64,000 nucleotides of DNA, taken from NCBI GenBank assembly GCA_914767885.1, contig CAJZBQ010000032.1, forward strand, positions 310,001-374,000, given 5' to 3'. The notes beneath the pieces were generated by a model. It was not told the origin of the DNA, searched no databases, and worked only from the letters and a program-made list of their open reading frames with translations. Shown one piece after another: positions 32,847 through 49,069 of this stretch; within the stretch, counting starts at the first letter, position 1, and every line of letters begins with the position of its first letter. This stretch comes from Blepharisma stoltei. Lineage: Eukaryota; Ciliophora; Heterotrichea; Heterotrichida; Blepharismidae. Both the position numbers and the translations under genes were made by a program.

Positions 32847-35327
32847 CTAATTATATATCTGTTGGTAAGGACATTGTCTTGCCAGATGCCCAAGCGTCTG
32901 ACAAATTTGGCATTTTGGCCCCCTTCTACAAGATCTCTTTTCATGCAGCTTGCTCCCACAATTATCACATCCTTTGCCAACTTTTTCGAATTTTTTCGCA
33001 CTGACTCCACGCAAATTCATAATTAAAATATGGCGTCTTCGTCTGGGCATGGCCTCCCGGCCATGCAGCCTCGACTCATATTTTAATTATATCCGGCAAG
33101 GTTTTACCATTTCAGAGATGGACAGCAATGCTAGGTAAGCAATTCTGGTAGCTTTCAGAGCCTAGCCCTAGTCTATTCTCAGGGGTGGATTTTTCCTCGT
33201 GGGGAAGGAGGGTGCAGGGTTGGAAAGGGGAAGCCCAGCAAAGTCCTCTGGACCATTCGGGCAACTCCCTAGCGTGAAACTGGGCGTTACGTCCCAGGCT
33301 TTGCATTTTTCCTTTTTGCCGATAGCCGACCAGAAAAATCCATTTTTTGGGTTTTTCGGAAAAGCAACCCATGTACAAGCAAGTAGCTCATCCATGAGCC
33401 GTCGAAGACGTGGACATTTGCCCTAGAAGCACTTGGTGATCGAAGCAAGTTTGTCTCCAGCAGACTGGTGGGCCCGATGCGACGAAAGGCGAGTGATAAA
33501 CCTGGAGTTGTAACCCCGTAGTGGACGTTAAGCGATATAAATTCTAATGTAATGTAATGTAATGACTCCACGCAAATTCATTTCATTATGCAAACTTATC
33601 AAAACAAATGCATCTAACGACGCATAGTGTATTTGTGATAATCTAAGTGGCCTTCTCTCCCAATTAGAAATCTGCTCCCCTTTGCACAAATGCTTCCCTA
33701 AAATAACTTCACATAACCCTGCAAGTCCTCCAGAGTTTTCTTTGAACAAGTCTTTATACTGTTCCAATAAATCTACAAAATTTTTGAATTCAATGTCAAA
33801 GCATGTCATATGAGGATAGTCCTTTTTAAAATGTCCTTTGTCACCTACAAAATTTATTCCTAACTTTACAATGGTTTCATTAGAAAATAGCTCAGCTAGC
33901 ATATTGTTTAGTAGTGGGCTTCTATTTAACTTGATCATGTCTACTAGATAAACAACGTCTTCAAAACCGATTTGAAATAAAGCGATCTTTGGCTTGTCAA
34001 ATTTTACTCTTGCAGGCTTCCATTCACTGTCCAAGCCGACGATGCTTCCAGTTCAAACCATTTGGGAAAGCTTTGCCTCAGTATCTATAAAAAGGACTCT
34101 TTCCATAGGCAAAGATGATTTTATGCTGAAGTTGTTAAGAGGCCCATATATATCAGGGAAATTGTATGGCCTGTATGGGATTTTTTCTAACTCTTGAATT
34201 ATAGAGGAATTCAGCTGGCTCACAACTTGAGGGTACATATTATATAAATTTGCGGCAACCGCCCCAAAGTAGTCTTGCCTTTTCCTTGCATACTTATCAT
34301 AGAAACTTTTTATCATAATCCCTATTGATTCAATATCATCAGACACCATATCAGCTAGCCTATACCACCCAATTCCTTCAATGTACATAAGATAATTCAT
34401 AGAATTTCCTTTTAGAACGCTCATCATTTCAGGAAATTCACTTATATCTATATCCAGCTTATCTACAAGCTTTGCTGCTTCTTTGGAGTGTTTCTTGTTG
34501 CTCATCATTTTAATTGCTTTTTTAGCGAGCCTTAAATCTGTACCTACCAAGCAAAAAACTAAGTCGACCAAATCGTTGGCTAAAAGCTTTGAAATGGCAG
34601 AAAATTTGTTCTCAAGGACTGAAGACAGCTCAAAATCATCAGCCATTTTTACCGCCTTTTCGTATTCATTTGTGTTTCATATAGAAAATAAATGGCTCGC
34701 TGCCTCTTCGATAGGGATATCGATAAATTTTGCTCGGGTAAGATGGATTAAAGATTGAGGATCTACAAGTTTCCAGTTGTCCCTGAGAAGGTTTGAGAAA
34801 TTTTCTTTAGAAAATCTGATATTTGAGAGGGATTTTATGAGGTTAATTGAGATATAGGCTTTAACGTTGCTGATGTTAAATGCGATCAGCAGGTCAAATG
34901 CTTGCTGGGCTATATCTTTTGAGGACTTTTTAAACGCTGCTACAAAGTGTTCAACCATTTCAGCTTGTTCCATTTTCTTTTTATTGTTTAACAGAAAATT
35001 AGCTGCTTCATCTGGATCACCATTTACTTTGACAATAAAAGTTTCCACGCTATAATTTTCTAGTTTTGCTTCTGGGCTCCTTATTTCCTTTGGCTTTGCT
35101 TCTGGTAATTTCCTCTCAGGTTGCTTTGGTATCTCAATTTTTGTGTTTTCTTTTTTCTCTTCCTTATTTCCCTTTTGTTCCTCACTTCATCATCATCCTT
35201 GAAAGAGCAGGGACACTGTGATCAAGTATAGATAAAAAATTTCATAAAATAGTTTATATATATATAATAAGATATACAATTTATTGCTTTCGTGCACAAT
35301 GCAAATATTAGAGCTTACTTTTTGCAT
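32847..35327 (-). CDS. 3'-5' exonuclease-domain protein with a zinc-knuckle tail (Mut-7/EXD3-like), split by a retroposon
   Basis: Removing 561 bp (one 19-bp target repeat plus 33021-33562) gives one frame, 639 residues if the ATG at 35327 is used. An alpha-helical N-terminal region precedes a DnaQ/RNase D-type exonuclease: GLDSEWKP (Exo I, Asp-x-Glu), LGINFVGDKGHFKK, and YASLDAFVLISLHNEM (Exo III). The C-terminus has CDNCGSKLHEKRSC and CQICQTLGHLARQC zinc knuckles. The layout matches Mut-7/EXD3 proteins, which act on RNA in silencing. Several UGA are read as Trp (SIWNTNEY, MVWTGSIV, and three in a row near the N-terminus). The N-terminus is uncertain; METFIVKV at 35048 is a later possible start. 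Confidence 0.75.
33021..33562 (+). mobile_element. Retroposon-like insertion with 19-bp target duplication
   Basis: TGACTCCACGCAAATTCAT at 33002-33020 and 33563-33581 flank 542 bp that are much richer in GC than the surroundings. The 3' end is a TAATG repeat tail. The 5' end carries a hairpin (AATTAAAATATGG...CATATTTTAATT). No long ORF. It lies in the exonuclease gene. Confidence 0.85.
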
Positions 35328-35511
35328 TCTATTTCCATGAATTATTATAAATATTAACTATATAAGTTTAAGGAGAATGACCCACTAATGATTATTTTTC
35401 ATTAATTCCCATAATGATTACTTTTCATTAATTATACGTCAGTTGGCTTAAAAAAATTTGGCTAATTTAATCTAAATTTGGCTAATGTAAATATGCTCCT
35501 TAAAGGGCTAT

Positions 35512-36565
35512 TCATCGTAAGCATGCATAATCTCTTTTAATATTATATAAAATACTAAAATTGTTTTTGAAAGTATTATATAGAATTGTTGAGTCAAGCA
35601 TGGGGTCAGATTTAGGGAACTCATAAGGAATTTGCTTTAAATCAATGAAGTGCCCAATTCCTCTCATTGGCCTTCCGCTACCTCTTCTACTTTGGTAATT
35701 AGGTTGCTCTTCATATTCTTCATTAAAATTCACGTTTAAACAGATGGCGAGTTAATTATAGGTCCAAGGTAGCCGGCGAGTTGATCCTGGCTCCAATTAA
35801 ATCGATTCCATCGTTTGAGGGAGTCTGGGGCAGGTTTGCCTAGTCAAGACTTATGACAGGCTTTTTTCCTCGGCCCACAGACGAGAAACCGAAGTAGTAG
35901 TGCCAGTTCATGCTTCTAGGGAAGCAAAATTTGCCTATAGGCATGGTAGTCCTAAAATAAGGCTTTGGGCGATAAACTTATACTCTGAGCACTATCAGAG
36001 ACTTAGAAAGTCCTTGGTCACGGAGGCAATATCCAATTATGGTCGGGTGAGTCTTCCCGAGAGGTATTGACAGGAAAAGGGGGCTACATATGACTGCCGG
36101 TACTTTAGGGCAACCTTAGCTCAAAGCCAGTTAAGAAGGTTAGAGGCTGAAATAATCCTCCGCGTCTCACTAAAATTTTATCTAATTTAATCCTATCTAT
36201 TCATTAAAATTCTGTCTTGAAATCCCTCTTCCTTGTCCTCTATCCCTATAGCTGTCTCGGTTTTCTGTGCGTCCTAGTTCCAGCCATACCTGCCTATTTC
36301 TGATAGAGCCTCCATCGGCGTAAACTATTTCTTTTGCAATTTCTTTACGTTCAGTTTGGATTACTGCGTTACCTGTGAATCTGCCTTGATAAACCATCCT
36401 GACTGATATTTCTTTTTCATCCTCATATCTCAGAGATAGCAATTCAAAAATTTCTTTCTCACTCCTGCAGGAGAATGCAATATTTTTCATTAGAAAAGAA
36501 AAAGGTGGGCTTGATGATTCTATTTGAGAAACTAGGGATTCCTGTCTTCTGGATAAATGTTCCAT
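35512..36565 (-). CDS. RRM-like RNA-binding protein, split by a retroposon
   Basis: Removing 481 bp (one 13-bp target repeat plus 35732-36199) joins GRGISRQNFNE to EYEEQPNYQSRRG: 190 residues. RRM-like region about residues 24-103 (FLMKNIAFSC..., MVYQGRFTGNAVIQTE, the dG-like ADGGSIRNRQVWLELG). Arg/Gly/Asp-rich tail (SYRDRGQGRGISRQ, RRGSGRPMRGIG). Probably mRNA-binding. The reading frame through the insertion fails and is exactly restored by its removal. Confidence 0.65.
35732..36199. mobile_element. Retroposon-like insertion with 13-bp target duplication
   Basis: TTCATTAAAATTC at 35719-35731 and 36200-36212 flank 468 bp with raised GC and no ORF. The duplication contains a TA, so TA-to-TA excision would restore the gene exactly. 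Confidence 0.8.
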
Positions 36566-36791
36566 TTAATAAAATAAGGAAAAATAGGAATTTATGTATG
36601 AATTTCGGGATTATTTGAGATTTGCTGTTTTGATGCAAATTTTAATTAATTTACATCATTTTTCTAAATGTTTATATAAAAAATTTTTTTTGATTTCCCT
36701 TCATTCAATTGCATTTTCTTATAGCGTTTAACAATTTTATAGCTCTCAAATTAATTATATGCTGACTAAAACTTTTAGAGATTAATTTAAT

Positions 36792-38313
36792 ATGGACTTA
36801 GATATAACAATACAACCTAAAGGACTTAAAAATAGAGGTGAGAACAACTGCTTCCTAAATGTAATCCTACAATCATTGTGAAACATAGAGGTTTTGAGAA
36901 ATCAACTTATGTCCCAAACCAGGCATGTCCACGAAAAAAGCTTCTTTGAAGAATCAGAAGATCAGAATTTATGCTTACTTCTCATTCTGCGAGTGAATAA
37001 AGCTATTAAAACAATTTTTTTGAGTAAAAAACTACCCTTTGCGGGTGAACAAAAAATATTTTTGAATATAAAATTTTTTTATGAAAAAGAAATTTCGTAT
37101 AATGAAACCTCTATCTAATCTAATTAATTTTAAGCACCTCGTATTAAAAGATATATTGTAACTTAAATTAATTTTTGATTTCCAATTTTTGCAAATTTGG
37201 AATTTTTTTTTAATTTTGGAAAAAAAAATTACTACAAAAGATACATTTAAATATTTTTAAAAAAAAAATAACCCCCTCCGACAGTGAACAAGACTTTTCG
37301 TAGTCATTGAAGGAGGGGAGCTAAAATGCGAAATCGAAGTAAATCCTATCTAGCACTTAATGGTTGAAATCCAATTCTCTGAATCAAAGTCTATCCCTTC
37401 CACAACTGTAAGAAGAGCTTTATCGCAGCTAACCTCTAAATTTCAAGATAGAGCAGTAAAGAAAATGTAGATGGCATGCGCAGTTGAAGCCTTTGAAGAG
37501 ATCTTAATGTACATACATAGAGAGTCAGTCTCCAACTCAATCTGTATTAATTCTTCATCAATTTATATAAAAGATCAACTAAACTCTACAATTTGCAACC
37601 CACCATGCATTTCTCATGCAAATTTCACATTGCAAACAATAGATGAGTATTTTTGCTGTGGAAAAGATAGAACGGCACATATTCAAAATGAGTTTTTTCT
37701 GAGAATTTACGTGTCAGAACTAGAAGCTCAATATCAGATCTTTGCAAAGATCAATGAAAAGGTGCTGCCTGACTTAGATATCTTGATTGGTGAAGCAGTC
37801 AGAGAAGATTTGATGGTTAATTGCTATAATACTTGTGATGAGTGCTGCCAAAAAGTTGAAATAAAAAGAAGATGGATTACAACTCCACGAGTCTTGGCAC
37901 TTTATTTGATATGAAACAGTGATGTATCATTCAGTAAAACACTTCTAACGTGCCTGAGACATGAGCTTCGGACTTCAGTTATCTTCAGCGCTGATGCAGA
38001 CCAAGAAATTTATAGAACATATACTTTGAAAGGCCTGATTTGCTACAAAGAATATCATTATGTTTCTTTTTATTATAGCCCAATTTTCAATAAATGGTAT
38101 AAAACTGACGATTCTTCTATTCAAAAAATAGATTCATGAAGCAAAGTTCTGTCTAAAATCAACAGAAACGGGTTCCAGCCTATTATTTTATTTTACGAAG
38201 CAGCTGCTGAGAACTCAATCTTCCTTGCAGATTCAAATGAAAGTGCCCAAGCTCCCCACGTTGAAGGAGAAGGAATTAGCAAAGGATACTTCGATAGCTG
38301 TAGCACATTTTAA
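36792..38313 (+). CDS. Ubiquitin-specific protease-like protein (USP53/54 type), split by a MITE and two introns
   Basis: Removing 346 bp (MITE 36976-37323) and two 15-nt introns gives 381 residues. Cys box GLKNRGENNCFLNVILQSLW (residues 11-30; the Trp is UGA), then CAVEAFEEIL, which matches the (M/A)DAxECFExIL block of USP53/54 and PAN2-like enzymes. His-box candidate YKEYHYVSFYYSP. Zn-binding candidates CDECC. Catalytic Cys is in NNCFLN. If active it cleaves ubiquitin; USP53/54 relatives vary in activity. Ends ...YFDSCSTF, 21 bp before the adaptin gene. Confidence 0.8.
36976..37323. mobile_element. MITE family A (348 bp), diverged, in the USP gene
   Basis: TA-CTTCTCATTCTGCGAGTGAA at left, hairpin-like right end CCCCTCCGACAGTGAAC...GAAGGAGGGGAGC-TA. 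Motifs carry many changes, so this is an older copy. Excision joins NLCL to KCEIE. Confidence 0.8.
37339..37353 (+). other. 15-nt spliceosomal intron
   Basis: GTAAATCCTATCTAG in the USP gene; removal joins KCEIE to HLMVEIQF. Confidence 0.85.
37456..37470 (+). other. 15-nt spliceosomal intron
   Basis: GTAAAGAAAATGTAG in the USP gene; removal joins FQDRA to MACAVEAFEEIL, while retention leaves TAG. Confidence 0.85.
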
Positions 38314-38334
38314 TTAAAATTGCCTAATATAAAT

Positions 38335-45181
<6,847 letters not shown>

Positions 45182-45305
45182 ATAACGTAAATGATTATAA
45201 CTTATCTAAATGATTGTAGTCACGAAGGTTACTTGTATATTATTTCGTTTAAGATTGAGGATAATTATATAGAATTAATTAAAAATGTTTTTTTTTGTGG
45301 AATTA

Positions 45306-45713
45306 TAACTCTTCCTACTTGAGCGAACACAAATTTGGTTTCGCTTATATGGAAAGGATTAATTTATTTTTTTAAAAAAAAATTATACATGAATTTATAG
45401 TAAAATTTGTTTTCAAATTTTAAAAATCCCACTTGCAAATATTAATTTAATTTAATTTTTTTTCATTAATATGGCAAAGCCGTTTAAAGTCAACAGAATT
45501 AGCTCGAGATTTCACTATACTCTTATCACCTATGTTTAAAAATATAGAAATTGCCCGAGGATGGCGCAAAAATAGCGCCATCCTCGGGCAATTTCTATAT
45601 ATTTTTATAAAAAAAGTTTATATTAAAAAAATTTTCTTTTTTCATGGAGTGATTTTTAGTAAAAAATAGGGAATTTCCAATATTTTCGTTCGCTCACTGA
45701 GGGAGGGGGATTA
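45306..45713. mobile_element. Degenerate MITE family A (408 bp) with a nested hairpin
   Basis: Left TA-ACTCTTCCTACTTGAGCGAAC; right GTTCGCTCACTGAGGGAGG...GAT-TA. Body is homologous to other family A copies, with an extra palindrome at 45538-45606. Lies between the adaptin and VHS-like genes. Confidence 0.75.
45538..45606. repeat. Near-perfect 30-bp-arm palindrome
   Basis: Arms AGAAATTGCCCGAGGATGGC and its reverse complement, loop AAAAATA, extended by AAAAATAT/ATATTTTT. Much richer in GC than its surroundings and absent from sister MITE copies, so it is a later nested insertion. Confidence 0.85.
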
Positions 45714-45762
45714 AATTGTTTTCTTATTTCAAAACGCACTTAATAATTTTGTACAAATTAAT

Positions 45763-47198
45763 ATGAATAGACAGGATCTGAAAAACGCTCTGAGAGGAGC
45801 AATTTTTGACTCAGATGATGCGCAAATTGCGATCATCTCAGCTGATATCGTTGCTTCAAATAAAGACAAATGCAAACGGTTTTGCAAGGTTCTTACTAAT
45901 ATTTTTAATTGCAAAGAGAATTTGTTTTCAGCGAAGATCCAAGCGTTGAAAATTACCCGATCAATCGCAACCGGCAATAACCCAGGGTTTACTTATTACT
46001 TGGAAAGGAAACTTATGCCTATATTTAAAGACGTCCTTTTTAGCAAGGTATTTTTCACATAGGAACTTCAAAACATCATAAGTTTGAAACAAAGAAACAG
46101 AGACCTTGACCTCAGCCAGAAGACTGAAGCCCAATTTTACCAACTTCTGCACGAGTGCATCACTGAGTGGGCTAAAAATTTTGGGAAAAATAAAAAAGGC
46201 AAAGACAATATTTTCTCTAAACTCAGCTTTGCGGCTGAACCACTCTTTGAACACTTTTCGAAGCAAGAAGTTTTCAAAATTTCTAGCCACTATGACAATT
46301 ATAAAGAGCTGATCAATACAGTCATAGGACTTATGAATCGAAACGGTGACGTCTTAGAAATAACTAACTCCCCTCCTCCGTGAGTGAACAAAACGATTAG
46401 AAAAATCCCTATTTTTTCCCCAAAAACCAACCCTCCATGAGCGAACAAAAATTTTTATGGATTTTTTTTTTTGACATATAAGTGATAATTAGCATAATGA
46501 AATCTCTAGCTAATTCTGTTTAATTTTAAATAAATTGCGTTTTAAAACATAAATTTTACAATTTAAATTAATATTATTGCTTCCCAATTTCTGGGAATTA
46601 GGATTTTTTAAATTTCGAAATAAAAAAATTTTCTATAAAATTTAAATATAAATTTTTTTAAAAAAAAAATTAAACCCCTCTGTGAGGGAACAAGATATTT
46701 TTGTTCGCTCACGGAGGGGGGATTAAGCAAATCAAGCTCATTAAGTCGTCAAGAAATGAGCTCAAAGCAAAGTTTGACCAAGTGACAGAACAAAACATAA
46801 GCTCTCATATAAGAATTATAGATGAGCTTAATGAAGTGTGTAAACAGTATAACCAATGAAAAAAGACTATAAATAATCATAGAAAATTGTCGACGCCTGA
46901 TAATGATACTTCAGATAGCAGAGCTGATACTGAAGAGGCTGACATGACTAGTACATTAATTAGGCCACAGAAAGTTAAAAATGCAGTTCCTGACCCAAAA
47001 CCGAAGCCAGCTCCTAGATGTGATAGCCCGATTGACTATGATGGGAAAATCACTGATGACTTTGAGCAAGACCCAAAAGGTCACTATAATATGGTTCCAG
47101 AAATTGATCTTGGATATGATCCAGAATGTGAAGACTGAAAAGAGCTTGTAAGAATTACTTACTCTCATATATTAAAGAATTTTTTGTCCCCATTATAA
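45763..47198 (+). CDS. VHS/ENTH-like helical protein, split by an intron and a MITE
   Basis: Removing a 15-nt intron (46048-46062) and 359 bp (46365-46725) gives 353 residues. Residues 1-140 form a helical array with the look of a VHS-like superhelix (SKELQNIISLKQRNRD..., HECITEWAKNFGKNK). Then a helical middle (RNELKAKFDQVTEQNISSHIRIIDEL, GAT-like) and an acidic tail (DYDGKITDDFEQDPKGHYNMV) with UGA read as Trp (ECEDWKELVRI). The layout resembles TOM1/GGA-type ubiquitin-cargo adaptors, but the similarity is structural guesswork. It neighbours the AP-4 gene. Confidence 0.5.
46048..46062 (+). other. 15-nt spliceosomal intron
   Basis: GTATTTTTCACATAG; removal joins DVLFSK to ELQNIISL, while retention leaves TAG. 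Confidence 0.88.
46365..46725. mobile_element. MITE family A (361 bp) in the VHS-like gene
   Basis: TA-ACTCCCCTCCTCCGTGAGTG... and TCACGGAGGGGGGAT-TA. Two same-direction copies left, hairpin pair right. Excision joins DVLEIT to KQIKLIKSS. Confidence 0.88.
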
Positions 47199-47289
47199 TT
47201 TTTGGGATATCTTATGCGGATTTTCTCCTTTTAAAATGTAAGAATTTTTATAAAAAGCGCTGTAGATTTAATATTTATGTACTACCTCG

Positions 47290-47480
47290 CTTGTGAGAGC
47301 TTTCATAGATAAAAAATTTCGCAGAGCCCGGACCGACTTAGTCTTGATCGCTAATGCATCAACTTCCACCCTCACTTGACTCCGAAGACGGCTGTCCTTT
47401 CGGAACTCAAACTTAGAGCCTAAGCCGGTCTGTGCCCTAAAGGTCCCAGCTTCTGCTGCCCGGGGTGGCTCCTCACATTA
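47290..47480. mobile_element. GC-rich block, possible retroposon
   Basis: About 190 bp much richer in GC than the flanks (CCCGGACCGACTTAGTCTTG, GCCCGGGGTGGCTCCTCAC) with no ORF. On the minus strand the block is preceded by ATTAAAATATGG (near 47575), the motif found at the start of the 33021 insertion. Possible flanking repeat TTTTTATA is too short to trust. Confidence 0.4.
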
Positions 47481-47625
47481 AGAAAATTTCATTTTTGAGA
47501 TATTCGGGCAGTTGTGCTTTAATATGCAAGAGAATTATTGGTTGGGAGATCATAAAAATTTCGAACAACTCCATATTTTAATTTTAAAGTTTTTATATTC
47601 AATAAAAATATTCGATTATAAGCCC

Positions 47626-47819
47626 TAACTCCCCCGGGCGAGCAAAAAAATTTGGTTTGCTCACGAATTTGGGTTAATTTTATTTTCAAAACGTTTATTA
47701 ATAAATTTTTTTTAAAAATTTTAAAATTTCGTAAACATTAATTTAATTTGTAAAAAATATTTATATTAAAAACATTTTGCTTATTTCTAATAGTTTTGTT
47801 CGCTCAAGGAGGGGGAGTA
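47626..47819. mobile_element. Shortened MITE family A relic (194 bp)
   Basis: TA-ACTCCCCCGGGCGAGCAAA at left with a hairpin partner TTTGCTCACGAATTTGGG, and GTTCGCTCAAGGAGGGGGAG-TA at right. Internal deletion. Confidence 0.7.
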
Positions 47820-47971
47820 AGAAAAAATTAAAACTTTAGTTATTAAAAAAAATTTTGTTTGCACTATTAAAGGCTATTTGTTTAGGTTTATTTTTATTAA
47901 ATAAAGAAAAAGAGTTAGAATAAAGATTATATCAGAATAAAAGACAAACTCAAAGAAAGGAAAAAATTCCT

Positions 47972-48145
47972 TACTCCCCCCGTTTAAATTGGAACATAAT
48001 ATTGGTAAAATTTCTCTTTCTGGTACTTTAAATTTATATATATTTTATTCTTATATAAAAAATAATAATTTCTATTATATCAAATTTAATTTTAATGAAT
48101 GAAAATTTGACCTCTAGCTTCTTCTGTTTCAAAAGGAGGAGTGTA
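47972..48145. mobile_element. MITE family D relic (174 bp)
   Basis: TA-CTCCCCCCGTTTAAATTGGAACA at left; right end CTGTTTCAAAAGGAGGAGTG-TA. The left motif matches the family D copy at 60437-60726. Confidence 0.6.
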
Positions 48146-48177
48146 AATATAAATCTATTCAAATATAGTGAGTAATA

Positions 48178-48236
48178 ATGAACAGAAAGGGCTTTCTTGG
48201 CTTGCGGCAAGCCAAAAAAAGCCCCGTGCTGTTCAT
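48178..48236. repeat. 59-bp imperfect hairpin
   Basis: ATGAACAGAAAGGGCTTTCT...AAAGCCCCGTGCTGTTCAT folds on itself with the centre GGCTTGCGGCAAGCC. GC-rich in an AT-rich gap. Could be a terminator-like, structured-RNA or tiny foldback sequence. Confidence 0.6.
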
Positions 48237-48342
48237 CCTAACTAGCAATAAATTAATTTTTTAAATCGATAAATTATTTTTATTTGTAAACTTTCTTAAA
48301 ACGATTGAAAATTTCATATAATTTTATTTCACAAAAATTTAG

Positions 48343-48963
48343 ATTAGAGGATGCTCCTTTTATAAGAGGTTGGGAGTTAAACAAACTCTCAAAGAAAATG
48401 CTAAATTGCAGAAGTACAACGAACAACTGACAGTTCAGCTCAGCCAAAATAAAAAAGAACTCCAAGAAGCAGTAAATATTGCAAAGTCCATTAAAAAAGA
48501 AAAAAAAGAAATAAAAAACCAAGAAAAAGCCTTCCAAAGTGTTATTGATGAAGCTATAAAAACCAATGAAAACTTGGAAAATGAACTAAAATCACTCAAA
48601 AACAAATACAAAGAAGAAACCAAAGCTCATAAACGCAAAGACGATGAGCTGAAACTATTAGCAGAAACAAATGAACTGCTTGATAAAAAGCTGACTTTAT
48701 ATATAAAAAATGAAATGAAACTGATTAAAGAAATAGAAGATCTCAAAGCTAGCTCTAAAGAAAGTTCTTCAGCGCGTCATAGAAGATGCATGACTATTTC
48801 AAATCCTAGTCAGCCTGCTAATTCAGATGCTCCAAGCCCTGATAATATCCAATCTCAGCGCAGTACCGATAAAAAATTTTTTTCGCAGCAAGATGAGTCA
48901 CAGTTAAGCTTTTATTCTGTTGAGAACCCTATATTCCAGAAGAAAAACACTGTAAACAATTAG
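48343..48963 (+). CDS. Coiled-coil protein, 5' end not found
   Basis: 206 open codons ending at TAG, with continuous coiled coil for about 140 residues (LQKYNEQLTVQLSQNKKELQ, NENLENELKSLKNKYKEET) and a Ser-rich tail. No in-frame ATG lies between the upstream TAG (48340) and the coil, so the first exon is probably upstream behind an intron or IES in the 47.2-48.3 kb gap, which is full of element relics. Function unknown. Confidence 0.6.
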   Translation: MRGCSFYKRLGVKQTLKENAKLQKYNEQLTVQLSQNKKELQEAVNIAKSIKKEKKEIKNQEKAFQSVIDEAIKTNENLENELKSLKNKYKEETKAHKRKDDELKLLAETNELLDKKLTLYIKNEMKLIKEIEDLKASSKESSSARHRRCMTISNPSQPANSDAPSPDNIQSQRSTDKKFFSQQDESQLSFYSVENPIFQKKNTVNN

Positions 48964-49069
48964 AAATAAGCTATTTTAATAATTATATATTAATTTCTTA
49001 CAACCGCGAAATTCTAACTACTGAAAAAAAAAAAGCGAAATAATTCAAATTTTTGATACAAGAAATTAA

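Noticed and set aside
33199-33571. Open frames inside the 33-kb insertion
   Set aside because: Short, overlapping on both strands and unlike known retroposon proteins; likely due to GC-rich composition.
35740-36180. Resemblance of GAGTTGATCCTGGCTC to the 5' end of bacterial 16S rRNA
   Set aside because: Match ends after about 16 bases and the rest does not follow 16S order; flanking 13-bp target repeats show a retroposon-like insertion.
48178-48236. ATG of the hairpin as the start of the downstream coiled-coil gene
   Set aside because: The frame (MNRKGFLGL...) hits TAA before 48270, and I found no intron or TA pair that joins it convincingly.
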